A stretch of 64,000 bases of DNA from Arthrobacter sp. StoSoilB5 (lineage in GTDB: Bacteria > Actinomycetota > Actinomycetes > Actinomycetales > Micrococcaceae): assembly GCF_019977235.1 (NCBI RefSeq), contig NZ_AP024646.1, positions 62,001 through 126,000 of the forward strand. Direction: 5' to 3'. Made by a program: the position numbers and the translations under genes. A model generated the notes under the pieces. That model was not told the DNA's origin and did not search any database. It was given only the letters and a program-made list of their open reading frames with translations. This document shows, piece by piece, positions 43,798-51,769 of the stretch. Within the stretch, counting starts at the first letter, position 1; every line of letters starts with the position of its first letter.

Positions 43798-45399
43798 ATG
43801 GCACGGCTATCCAATCAAGAAGGCTTGGCCGAATGGCTGCCACGTAGCTTGGCTGAGGAAAGGCCCGTGGTGACAGTTGTTGGCGACGCAATCCTGGACG
43901 GTTGGTGGGATGGGCTGATTGAGCGCTTTTGCCGTGAAGCTCCCGCCCCAGTGGTCCAGGTTCAGCGCCGGAACTTCGCTCCCGGAGGAGCCGCCAATAC
44001 TGCCATGAACCTGGCAGCCCTCGGAGCTGACGTCAGGTTTGCCTCGTTGGTGGGCCAGGATTCCGCCGGGGAGGAACTCCTTGGGAGACTCGCAGCGGCT
44101 GGCGTAGACACATCCAGCGTGCTGCGGCATCCAGGAATGGTCACCACCACCAAGTTCCGGGTGAGCAGCGCCGGTCAGGTGATGCTTCGCCTGGACGACG
44201 CCGCCACTGAGATTCCTTCGGAAGGCCTGGAGGAGTTGGCGGCCGCCATCCCGGGAGCGCTGGCGGGTTCCGACGCCGTGGTGCTCTGCGACTACGAGGC
44301 CGGTGCGCTGGAGGGGCCGGTGCGCGCCGCTTTGATGAATTCCCTTGGACCCGGCCGTGGTTCTCAAATGGGGTCCCCTGGTTTTCGGGCCGACCTAGGC
44401 CACAGGCAACGCACGCTGGTAGTGGTCGATGCCCATCATCCTGCCCGCTGGGCGGAACTCAAGCCGGATCTCGCCACCCCGAATGCCCAGGAAGCTGCCG
44501 GTCTGCTTGGAACTGAGCTTCCCGGTGGCGCAGCCCGTTGCCCCTTTGTGGAGGCCCACGCAGATCAACTCCTACGCGTCTCAGGGGCGGACGCCGTCGT
44601 CGTAACTTTGGACCGGGATGGGACGCTGACGCTGCGTTCCAGCGGTCCGGATTCCAGCGGCATCGATACGGACGGCGCGGGCCCAAATGGACTCAGCGCC
44701 AGCCACCGAACCTGGGCGCGACCGGAAGCCGAGAAGCAGGCCTCCGGTGCCGGCGATACGTTTGTAGCTGCGCTGACCCTGGCTCGGGCGGCGGGGCTGC
44801 CCTTGACTACCAGCGTGGACCTCGCCCAGGCCGCTGCCGATGTGGTGGTCCACCGCCCCGGCACCTCCGTATGCACCACGGACGAACTTGCCCGGCACCT
44901 TGGTGGGTTCGCCGATACTGCGCTGACCGCCGATGAACTGGCCAGGCAGGTCCAGGCGCACCGCCGGGAGGGCCGTAGGATCGTGCTGACCAATGGGTGC
45001 TTCGACGTCCTGCACCGCGGCCACACACGCTATCTGAACCAAGCCAAGCAACTGGGCGATGTCCTGGTGGTGGCACTTAACAGCGATTCCTCAGTGCGGC
45101 AGCTGAAGGGACCGGACCGGCCGGTGAACCCCGAGGCGGACCGTGCGGCCGTGATCGCCGCGCTCAGCTGCGTGGACCATGTCACGGTGTTCGATACCCC
45201 AACTCCCATCCCGCTCATCGATTTGCTGCAGCCCGATGTGTACGCCAAAGGTGGGGATTACACGCCCGAAATGCTGGCCGAGACCGCGGCCGTGGAGCGC
45301 TATGGCGGCACCGTGACCATCCTTGATTACGTCCCCGAACACTCCACGACGGCGGTGCTGGAGCGTATCAGGGCCACGGGCGAGAGCCAGGAGTCCTGA
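43798..45399 (+). CDS. hldE: HldE-like fusion, copy 2
   Basis: 533 residues. The N-terminal PfkB kinase has VVGDAILDGWWDGLIERFCRE, GGAANTAMNLAALGADVRF and ASGAGDTFVAAL. The C-terminal nucleotidyltransferase has LTNGCFDVLHRGHTRYLNQA, LKGPDRPVNPEADRAAVI, AKGGDYTPEMLAE and an HSTTAVLERI end. All landmark residues of both HldE halves are present, and this copy is closer to the classical enzyme than copy 1. The longer kinase half contains a Pro/Gly-rich insert around residue 185. GGAAGG precedes ATG 43798. Confidence 0.88.
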   Translation: MARLSNQEGLAEWLPRSLAEERPVVTVVGDAILDGWWDGLIERFCREAPAPVVQVQRRNFAPGGAANTAMNLAALGADVRFASLVGQDSAGEELLGRLAAAGVDTSSVLRHPGMVTTTKFRVSSAGQVMLRLDDAATEIPSEGLEELAAAIPGALAGSDAVVLCDYEAGALEGPVRAALMNSLGPGRGSQMGSPGFRADLGHRQRTLVVVDAHHPARWAELKPDLATPNAQEAAGLLGTELPGGAARCPFVEAHADQLLRVSGADAVVVTLDRDGTLTLRSSGPDSSGIDTDGAGPNGLSASHRTWARPEAEKQASGAGDTFVAALTLARAAGLPLTTSVDLAQAAADVVVHRPGTSVCTTDELARHLGGFADTALTADELARQVQAHRREGRRIVLTNGCFDVLHRGHTRYLNQAKQLGDVLVVALNSDSSVRQLKGPDRPVNPEADRAAVIAALSCVDHVTVFDTPTPIPLIDLLQPDVYAKGGDYTPEMLAETAAVERYGGTVTILDYVPEHSTTAVLERIRATGESQES

Positions 45400-45433
45400 C
45401 GCTGGTCCGGCAACCAAATCGGAGGAGAGTTTC

Positions 45434-46465
45434 ATGCGCATAGTCATCACCGGAGCCACCGGCAACGCGGGCACGGCATTGCTGAAGCGATTGCAGTCCG
45501 CCCGTTCGGAAGAGGGCGCGGACCTAGAACTCGTGGGCATAGCGCGACGCGAACCTGAGGATGCCGCCCCGTACAACGGAGTGCAGTGGCACACGCTGGA
45601 CGTCGGCGACTACAGGGACCGTGAAGCGCTTGAGGCGGCCTTCGCAGGTGCTGACGCAGTGGTGCATTTGGCCTGGCTGATCCAGCCCAACCATAATCGC
45701 GAGCTTCTGCGCCGGACCAACGTGGCGGGAACAGCCCACGTATTGGGCGCGGCCAGGAAAGCCGGAGTAAAGCACGTCGTCGGTGCCTCTTCTGTTGGTG
45801 CCTATTCGCCGGCTCCCAAGGACCAAAGAACCAAAGAGGGTTGGCCGGCGGGCGGCATAAAACGGTCCCACTACAGTGTGGACAAAGCAGCGCAAGAGCG
45901 GCTCCTGAATGGCTTTGCCAAGGAGAACCCGGACATTGTGGTGGCCCGGCTGCGCCCGGCGCTGATCTTCAGCTCCGAGGCAGGCAGTGAAGTGGGCCGT
46001 TACTTCCTGGGGAAGGTCCTCCCGCGGCTTATCCCCCGTAAGCCGTGGCTGCCTATCCTCCCTATCCCCAACGAGCTGGTCTTCCAGGCAGTCCACGCCG
46101 ACGACGTCGCCGATGCTTACTGGCGTGTGCTGGAACGTCGCGCCGAAGGGGCCTTCAATATCGCCGCAGAACCCGTGCTGGATCCCAACGCCTTGGCCTG
46201 GATTTTCAAAGCCCGGCGGCAGCTGCCCTTACCGCTTCCGGTACTCCGCGCCGTCGTCGAGTTCAGTTGGCGGCTGCGGCTGCAGGTGACCGACGGCGGC
46301 TGGGTGGATATGGCGGCAGGCGCACCCATCATGGACACAAGCCGTGCGCACAGCCTCCTTGGCTGGATGCCGCATCGGTCATCGATTGAGGCCCTGACGG
46401 AAGTGCTGGATGGCCTCGGCGCCGGCAAGGGACGGAAGGCCTCGCCGCCATTGACGCCACGCTAG
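45434..46465 (+). CDS. NAD-dependent epimerase/dehydratase (extended SDR)
   Basis: 343 residues. The Rossmann start is MRIVITGATGNAGTALLKRL, followed by DAVVHLAWLIQ, VKHVVGASSVGAYSP and a HYSVDKAAQERLL segment (Y-x-x-x-K with S before it). An NAD(P)-binding extended SDR related to UDP-glucose epimerases. It lies 34 nt after hldE copy 2, with GGAGGAGAG upstream of its ATG. It could serve as a sugar-nucleotide epimerase for the heptose locus, but it does not show the specific HldD pattern, so this is only positional. Confidence 0.85.
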   Translation: MRIVITGATGNAGTALLKRLQSARSEEGADLELVGIARREPEDAAPYNGVQWHTLDVGDYRDREALEAAFAGADAVVHLAWLIQPNHNRELLRRTNVAGTAHVLGAARKAGVKHVVGASSVGAYSPAPKDQRTKEGWPAGGIKRSHYSVDKAAQERLLNGFAKENPDIVVARLRPALIFSSEAGSEVGRYFLGKVLPRLIPRKPWLPILPIPNELVFQAVHADDVADAYWRVLERRAEGAFNIAAEPVLDPNALAWIFKARRQLPLPLPVLRAVVEFSWRLRLQVTDGGWVDMAAGAPIMDTSRAHSLLGWMPHRSSIEALTEVLDGLGAGKGRKASPPLTPR

Positions 46466-46483
46466 CTTTGCCGTTCGGGGCTT

Positions 46484-47566
46484 CTAATCCGCCGTGGAAA
46501 CCACGGTGATGATTCTGCGCAGGCTCATGGCCACTGACGCCGCCGCGTTCACCGAGGCCTGGCCAGCAGCAGCTTCCGTGACCGCATCCCCGAGAGCCGA
46601 TACGCTTTCCTTCGCCCCTTCCAAATGGCTCTTCAATTCCCCGGCTTCCCCGTCACGCCACTGATCAATGACGCTTGACACCGCCTCCAGTGCCTCGGAC
46701 AGATTCGCTATGACGCTGTCCGGAATGACGGTCCCGGCGTCCTCTTCCCAGATCACGCTGGCCAGGACGTCCGTGATGTCCTGCACGTGGAACGTCAGCC
46801 GCTCCACAGTGCGCAAGCCAGCCAGATCGCTTGGCAGGCGGCCAGCACGACGCCGGGACCTGGGGTTCGCTTTTGCGCTCAATTCCGCTTCATGGACGGC
46901 GGTCCGCACTGCTGCGGCGGTTGCTGCCAGTTCGCCGCTGCGACTGGCCCACGCTTCATGGTTGGGCGGCCACGATTCCTCCATGGCGCGTGCCATGTCC
47001 TTCAATTGTTGGGACAAAGCCCGTTGGTGCCCTGCCAGGGCGGGGTCTATTCCTTCGAGGTGCAGCGGTGGAAACACCAGCCAATTGACAGCGAAGCCAA
47101 CTGCAACACCCATGGCCATTTGCAGGACGTAGGCAAAGGAGAAGCCCTCTGCATTGGAGTCCCCAAGGACAAGGACGAACAGGGCCGCCATGGGAACCCA
47201 TTCGGAGGCGGCGCCCAGCCGGGGGAGACCACCGATGATCACGCCCAATCCCACCACCAAGGCAACTGCCAATGCCGTGGGTGCTGCCACAGTGGTCACG
47301 GCGAAAGCCATGCCAATGCCCAAGGCGAGGCCCATGAGGCTCTGCAGGCCGTTCCTGGCGGAATCCGCCACTGTGGGATGCATGCTCACCAGCGCGCCGA
47401 GCGGTGCGTAATAAGGGTAGGACGCCGCAGGACCTGGCATGAAGGGCGCGAGGTACCAGGCCAGTCCGGCCGCCGCAGCGGTTTTGACGGCGAACAGGAG
47501 TCGGTGACGCGTTACGGCTTTTCGAAGCGCGGGAATCAGCCGCCGCCTATAGGGCTTGTGGCTCAT
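46484..47566 (-). CDS. FUSC-type membrane protein (aromatic acid exporter-like)
   Basis: 360 residues: about six membrane helices in the first half (FAVKTAAAAGLAWYLAPFMP, YAPLGALVSMHPTVADSARN, then hydrophobic runs to WLVFPPLHLEG), and a soluble helical C-terminal half. This is one FUSC/ArAE-like unit. Relatives export aromatic acids or are of unknown function. ATG 47566 is used (MSHKPYRRRLIPALRKAV); the open frame upstream is unlikely to be translated. Divergent from the stress-type operon, with a perfect palindrome in between. Confidence 0.78.
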   Translation of the reverse strand: MSHKPYRRRLIPALRKAVTRHRLLFAVKTAAAAGLAWYLAPFMPGPAASYPYYAPLGALVSMHPTVADSARNGLQSLMGLALGIGMAFAVTTVAAPTALAVALVVGLGVIIGGLPRLGAASEWVPMAALFVLVLGDSNAEGFSFAYVLQMAMGVAVGFAVNWLVFPPLHLEGIDPALAGHQRALSQQLKDMARAMEESWPPNHEAWASRSGELAATAAAVRTAVHEAELSAKANPRSRRRAGRLPSDLAGLRTVERLTFHVQDITDVLASVIWEEDAGTVIPDSVIANLSEALEAVSSVIDQWRDGEAGELKSHLEGAKESVSALGDAVTEAAAGQASVNAAASVAMSLRRIITVVSTAD

Positions 47567-47662
47567 TGATCCAACGTTGGCAGGTCTTGCTCCGTGTGTC
47601 GAGTCGGGATTTCGATTCGGTATGGGGCGATTGAATCCCCCGCAAGCGGGTACACACCCATT

Positions 47663-47684
47663 GATAGTAACGATACTTACTATC
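47663..47684. promoter_or_regulatory. Perfect GATAGTAA-N6-TTACTATC palindrome, probable operator
   Basis: Eight-base arms are exactly complementary around CGATAC. It lies 45 nt before the start of the holin-like/DUF3618 operon and 97 nt from the FUSC gene start. The core AGTAAC-GATA-CTTACT matches the AGTAAG-N4 motif seen at 16543 and 33763, and this is the best-conserved of the three. Confidence 0.5.
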
Positions 47685-47728
47685 CCGGCTGCTGTCCGCA
47701 GCCTGCCAACTGTGGAAAGAGAGCGACA

Positions 47729-48730
47729 ATGACTGAGAGCCAATCGCCGCAGGACGGAAGCTTCGCGGCGCCACGAACTGGGGTCCCCGCAGGGACCGAG
47801 CCATATTCGGGAAGTTACCTGGACTCGCCGGTCGAAACCGAACCCACCGGCATGGAAACCGACGCCGAAGCGGGAACCACCGGTTATGGAGGCACCGGTT
47901 ACGGAAGCACGACCGGGGGATCCGGGACCGTTGATTCCGCCAAGCAAGAGGCTGCCGAAGTAGCTGAAGTAGCGCGCGATGCAGCTGGCGGGGTCGTCGA
48001 AACAGCCAAGGCCGAGGCCGGAAACGTGGCCCAGGAAGTCAAGATAAACGCGCGTCAGTTGCTGACGCAGACCAAGGGTGAGCTGACAGAGCAGGCCGCT
48101 ACCCAACAGCAGAGGGTTGCCGAAGGCTTGCGGTCCATCTCCGACGAGCTATCCACCATGGCCAATGCGTCCCAAGACGGTGGGGTGGCCACGGACTTGG
48201 TCCAGCAAGCGGCCCAACGGTCTTCCTCCATTGCCCAATGGTTGGAGAACCGGGATCCGGGCTCCCTCCTGGATGAGGTGAAGAGCTTTGCCCGCCGCAA
48301 GCCGGGCACGTTCTTACTGTTGGCCGCCGGTGCGGGTGTCCTCGCCGGACGGCTTGGACGGGGGATGGCCGACAACTCGCCCATGACTGGGACCGGTACA
48401 TCGGATGCCACCACCCAGACGCCACGTGCCAGGTACTACCCCACGCAGGGTGGGGCTGTGTCGCCTCCGGCAGTTGACCTGCCCGGACCACAGGCGACAA
48501 CCGCTGGATACGGAACGACGGGTGGATACGGAACGACGGGTGCCGCCGGAACAACCGCTGGTGCCGGAGCGGACACGGGATATGGCGCTGGCACCACCGG
48601 TGGCCTCGAGGGATCAACCGTCCCGTACCCGGAAACCGAAGCCGGCGGGGTTAAGGCGCAAGGTGATCCGCTCGCACGTCCCGACGATCCCAGCGATCCC
48701 GATGATCCCGTATATGGAGGTCCCCGATGA
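47729..48730 (+). CDS. Envelope-associated low-complexity protein with helical apolipoprotein-like core
   Basis: 333 residues: an acidic and Gly/Tyr/Thr-rich N-terminus, and an Ala/Glu-rich helical core from about 70 to 185 (QEAAEVAEVARDAAGGVV, then QLLTQTKGELTEQA). A single hydrophobic helix follows near 200 (TFLLLAAGAGVLAGRLG), then a Gly/Thr/Tyr repeat tail (GYGTTGGYGTTG). It probably interacts with the membrane. It begins a three-gene operon with 4-nt overlaps, whose other members are a holin-like membrane protein and a DUF3618 protein; this set is common in actinobacteria with no assigned function. Confidence 0.72.
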   Translation: MTESQSPQDGSFAAPRTGVPAGTEPYSGSYLDSPVETEPTGMETDAEAGTTGYGGTGYGSTTGGSGTVDSAKQEAAEVAEVARDAAGGVVETAKAEAGNVAQEVKINARQLLTQTKGELTEQAATQQQRVAEGLRSISDELSTMANASQDGGVATDLVQQAAQRSSSIAQWLENRDPGSLLDEVKSFARRKPGTFLLLAAGAGVLAGRLGRGMADNSPMTGTGTSDATTQTPRARYYPTQGGAVSPPAVDLPGPQATTAGYGTTGGYGTTGAAGTTAGAGADTGYGAGTTGGLEGSTVPYPETEAGGVKAQGDPLARPDDPSDPDDPVYGGPR

Positions 48731-49158
48731 GTGGTCCCGCCGACCTTCCTCCCACCGAAGCACACATCAAAGCGGAAACCGTACCCCTCGGCGAACTGCT
48801 GAGCGACCTGACCCGCGACGTCTCCACGTTGATGCGGCAGGAAGTCGAGCTGGCCAAGGTAGAGCTCAAGGAATCGGCCACCAAGGCCGGAAAGGGCGCC
48901 GGGATGATGGCCGGAGCCGCTTGGGCCGGGCATTTGACCATGTTGTTCCTGTCCCTGGCGCTTTGGTGGGCCTTGGGTCAGCTCATAGGCCTGGGATGGT
49001 CCGCAGTTGTTGTGGCGGTCATTTGGGGCATAGTCGCGGCGGTGCTTGCCTCGATGGGTCGGAAGGAACTGAACACTATCAAGGGCATGCCGCGCACCAC
49101 CGAGACAGTCAAGGAAATACCTCCAACCTTCAAACCGAATACTGAGGAGACACGATGA
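48727..49158 (+). CDS. Phage holin superfamily-like (DUF1469/YqjE) membrane protein
   Basis: 143 residues. A short amphipathic segment (LSDLTRDVSTLMRQEVELAKVEL) precedes two hydrophobic helices (MMAGAAWAGHLTMLFLSLAL and WSAVVVAVIWGIVAAVLASM). The arrangement fits the Actinobacteria holin-X / DUF1469 family. These are membrane-stress proteins rather than phage lysis genes; no other phage gene is nearby. ATGA overlap with the upstream gene. Confidence 0.8.
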   Translation: MSGPADLPPTEAHIKAETVPLGELLSDLTRDVSTLMRQEVELAKVELKESATKAGKGAGMMAGAAWAGHLTMLFLSLALWWALGQLIGLGWSAVVVAVIWGIVAAVLASMGRKELNTIKGMPRTTETVKEIPPTFKPNTEETR

Positions 49159-49730
49159 CGCAGAACCCCGACGCCCTGCGCGCCGACATCGAACAAACTC
49201 GCAGGCGGCTCAGTACCAACGTTGACGCCGTTGCTGACAAGGTCACTCCCTCGCACATCGTTAACCGGAGGGTGGACAGGATCAAGACGGCCGTGTTTGG
49301 CGCGCGCGACGATGTGCAGGACCGGGCGGCCCACGCAGCCCACGAAGCCCAGGACGCTGTTTCCGGGGTGGTTTCGGACATTGGCGACGCACCCCAGGTG
49401 ATTACACGAAAGGCCCAAGGCAACCCCATCGCCGCCGGCTTGATCGCCTTCGGTGCCGGTCTGTTGGTTTCCGCCCTCATCCCACCGTCGGACACGGAGC
49501 GCGAGGCTGCACAGGCAGTCAAGGAAGCGGCCCAGCCATTGACCGACGAGCTGAGCCACGCCGCGCAGGAGATGGCGGAGCACCTCAAGGAGCCAGCGCA
49601 GGACGCTCTCCAGAACGTCAAAGACAGCGCCACTGAGGCAGCTGCCAACGTTAAGGACGAAGGACAGGCCGCGGCTGCGGATGTCCAGGATCGTGCCACG
49701 ACTGCCAGGGACAACCTCGGCAACCAGTAA
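49155..49730 (+). CDS. DUF3618 domain protein
   Basis: 191 residues. The N-terminal DUF3618 signature PDALRADIEQTRRRLSTNVD is followed by DKVTPSHIVNRR, a membrane helix (GNPIAAGLIAFGAGLLVSAL) and a long Ala/Glu amphipathic tail. It is membrane-associated with unknown function; the family occurs beside holin-like proteins in many actinobacteria, as here. ATGA-type overlap with the holin-like gene; a long palindrome follows as terminator. Confidence 0.83.
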   Translation: MTQNPDALRADIEQTRRRLSTNVDAVADKVTPSHIVNRRVDRIKTAVFGARDDVQDRAAHAAHEAQDAVSGVVSDIGDAPQVITRKAQGNPIAAGLIAFGAGLLVSALIPPSDTEREAAQAVKEAAQPLTDELSHAAQEMAEHLKEPAQDALQNVKDSATEAAANVKDEGQAAAADVQDRATTARDNLGNQ

Positions 49731-49743
49731 TCGCATGGCTCAA

Positions 49744-49809
49744 CCCAACTGAGTCGCAGCAGATGCCGTCTTGAGCCCTCAAAACGGCATTAACTGCGAC
49801 TCAGTTGGG
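49744..49809. terminator. 66-nt near-perfect palindrome between convergent genes
   Basis: CCCAACTGAGTCGCAG (49744-49759) pairs exactly with 49794-49809. Inside, ATGCCGT and TTGAG pair with CTCAA and ACGGCAT with one mismatch around a CC loop. It separates the DUF3618 operon from a convergent gene and can terminate both. The length and nested structure are more than a terminator needs, suggesting a repeated extragenic element. Confidence 0.7.
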
Positions 49810-49823
49810 TGCGCGGCAGGTAA

Positions 49824-50423
49824 TTAGTGCACTTCGAGGATCATCTGCAGCAGGCGTGCTGCGGCTGGCCGCGCGGCGTGTTCCTCCACCCACTGCGCGC
49901 GGGCCAAGGCCTTGCTGACCGCCTGCGTGGTGATGCCGAGCTCGTGCGCCACGGCCTTTTGCTGGCCGCGGACACCGGGAGTGAGGAGGTCCAGCACCCG
50001 CCACTCGGCCGCGCTCCGGTGCTGCACGATGTGTCCGAGAAGCCGCAATACAGCTTCGGCTTCTGCTGCCAATGCCGTGAACGGACCATCAACAGCAACG
50101 GGGATTCGTTCCTTCCCGCTGCGGAGACGGTCAACAGCCCGCCGGGCATAGACCAGGCCGTGACCGGAAGCATCTTTGACCTGGTTGGGAAGGGGTTCGT
50201 TGATGGGCCCCACGCCGATTCCCACGTACCACTGACCCGTGCGGAGGGCGATCAATGCTGTGTCGACAGCTTGGTGGCCGGACTCGACGATGCCCTGCAC
50301 CTCATCCTCAACCGAACGGTCGAAGTCGAGCCGTGCCGGGATATGCCGCAGGTCCTTGAGGAGCTCGGGCACGAGGTCACCGTCCCGACGACTGTCGCGT
50401 TGGTTGATGGTCAGAGTGAACAT
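49824..50423 (-). CDS. SatD-like / helix-turn-helix protein
   Basis: 199 residues. The first half (RDSRRDGDLVPELLKDLRH, then IPARLDFDRSVEDEVQGIV) resembles SatD-type proteins. The C-terminal 60 residues hold a helix-turn-helix (GQQKAVAHELGITTQAVSKAL) and suggest DNA binding. Function unknown; it may be a stress-linked regulator. ATG 50423. Single gene between two palindromes and the WXG operon end. Confidence 0.6.
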   Translation of the reverse strand: MFTLTINQRDSRRDGDLVPELLKDLRHIPARLDFDRSVEDEVQGIVESGHQAVDTALIALRTGQWYVGIGVGPINEPLPNQVKDASGHGLVYARRAVDRLRSGKERIPVAVDGPFTALAAEAEAVLRLLGHIVQHRSAAEWRVLDLLTPGVRGQQKAVAHELGITTQAVSKALARAQWVEEHAARPAAARLLQMILEVH

Positions 50424-50507
50424 AGTGGATCACATGCTACCGGCTGGTAGCCGCTCTGCAAGGGCTTGTTTTCCTTATTTCTTTAGCACCCCTGGTTCAG
50501 GGGTGCG

Positions 50508-51143
50508 TCAGGCCAGGGCGGTGCGTCCGGTGACGACGACGGCGGGCAGCGCACCTGCCGACACCCGGCGGGCCTCGGATATCCCGGCGTTATGCATCGC
50601 ATTCTGGATGGCACCCACTACGGCGGCAGGATCCTCATCGCTGGAAAATACCCAGAACTTGTTACGTGCACGGAAGACCAGAGCGTTCCTTCCGGCAACA
50701 CCCAGCGACGTCTTTTCCCGCGCCACCAGGCGGCGGTCGGGATCAGTGCCATCCGCGGTGGTCACCGCCTTGATGTAAGCGGGAGCGATCTCTGCCCACG
50801 GGAACACCAGCGTGCTGTGCGTCTGGGAATAGCGGGCCACGATCCCGCGATCGAACACCAGGAGCTTGCGGAAGCTGCCCAGCAGTGTCATGGACCAGAG
50901 AACCAAGCCTGTAAGTGTGCTGGCCACGATGAAAAGGCCCGGATCGGCGAAGTGGCCAGGCTCCCGCGTGGAGGTTGTTGGCGTGATGAACTCACCGATT
51001 GCGCCGAAAAGGAATCCCACTGCCAAACAGGGAATGAGGAGCTTCCAGAAGACGTGCCGCGAGGACGCGATATGACGTAGCTGTCCCAGCTCGGGGCCGA
51101 GCCTGCGCTCAGTGCGCCTTACCAGCCAGTTACGGCCGCGCAT
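50508..51143 (-). CDS. Membrane protein of the WXG100 operon
   Basis: 211 residues from ATG 51143, which overlaps the RDD gene end by 14 nt. Two hydrophobic helices (HVFWKLLIPCLAVGFLFGAI and LFIVASTLTGLVLWSMTLLG) are followed by a soluble domain of beta strands (LVFDRGIVARYS, LVFPWAEIAPAYI). It ends in a helix, reminiscent of a PH-like or YdbT-type fold. Last gene of the four-gene operon; function unknown. Confidence 0.65.
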   Translation of the reverse strand: MRGRNWLVRRTERRLGPELGQLRHIASSRHVFWKLLIPCLAVGFLFGAIGEFITPTTSTREPGHFADPGLFIVASTLTGLVLWSMTLLGSFRKLLVFDRGIVARYSQTHSTLVFPWAEIAPAYIKAVTTADGTDPDRRLVAREKTSLGVAGRNALVFRARNKFWVFSSDEDPAAVVGAIQNAMHNAGISEARRVSAGALPAVVVTGRTALA

Positions 51144-51765
51144 CAGGACGCTGGCCGTAGAGATTTGGCAGGTTCTGCCGCTCAATATCGGCGGCTTGGG
51201 CAGCCGCAAGGACCTTCGGATCCGGAACGGGCTGCTGCCCATTTGCCACGCCGGATCGCCGATCAAGCGCGGCAAATTTCGGGTCCCACGTATCGCCCGA
51301 GCTCCCGCTGAACGCCGCCAGAATCAGCATGACCACGAAGAACGGGAAGAAGGACCAGCAGATGGCACGCCATCCGCCCAACCAGGCGCCCGCCGTCGTG
51401 CCGTCCTTGATCCGCACGGATCGCATGCCCGCAGCGGCATCGCCGACGCTTCCGGCAGTGCCCCAGATCATGCCGTATACGAACAAGCCAACGAACCAGA
51501 GAACGACGTAGAGAGTCAGCCAGAAGCCGTCATTGAAGGCCAGGAGTGAGCCGCTGTTCATCATGGCATTGCGTGCAACCGCCGTGATCGTGGCCAGGAC
51601 GCCGTAGCCCGCAAGGAACACGACTGCGTCAAGGACGCGGCCCCAGAAGTGGGCTCCTCCGGATGCTTTCACGAAGTACGCGCCAGTCCCGGGATGACGG
51701 CGTACAGGGCGGCCGTTGACGGCATCAACTAAGCCAGTGGCGGTTTGGGACTTCGGAGTGCTCAT
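51130..51765 (-). CDS. RDD family membrane protein
   Basis: 211 residues. The RDD signature appears as FWGRVLDAVVFLAGYGVLA (Arg-x-x-Asp in helix 1), helix 2 is WLTLYVVLWFVGLFVYGMIW, and helix 3 is around WRAICWSFFPFFVVMLILAA with the GMRSVRIKDG loop between. RDD proteins are small transporters or accessory membrane proteins. It starts 4 nt after the preceding gene of the operon and overlaps the next start. Confidence 0.85.
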   Translation of the reverse strand: MSTPKSQTATGLVDAVNGRPVRRHPGTGAYFVKASGGAHFWGRVLDAVVFLAGYGVLATITAVARNAMMNSGSLLAFNDGFWLTLYVVLWFVGLFVYGMIWGTAGSVGDAAAGMRSVRIKDGTTAGAWLGGWRAICWSFFPFFVVMLILAAFSGSSGDTWDPKFAALDRRSGVANGQQPVPDPKVLAAAQAADIERQNLPNLYGQRPDARP

Positions 51766-51769
51766 GAGG

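Noticed and set aside
48727..49158. Prophage reading of the holin-like gene
   Set aside because: No other phage gene is nearby, and this DUF1469-type protein regularly accompanies DUF3618 proteins in actinobacterial chromosomes.
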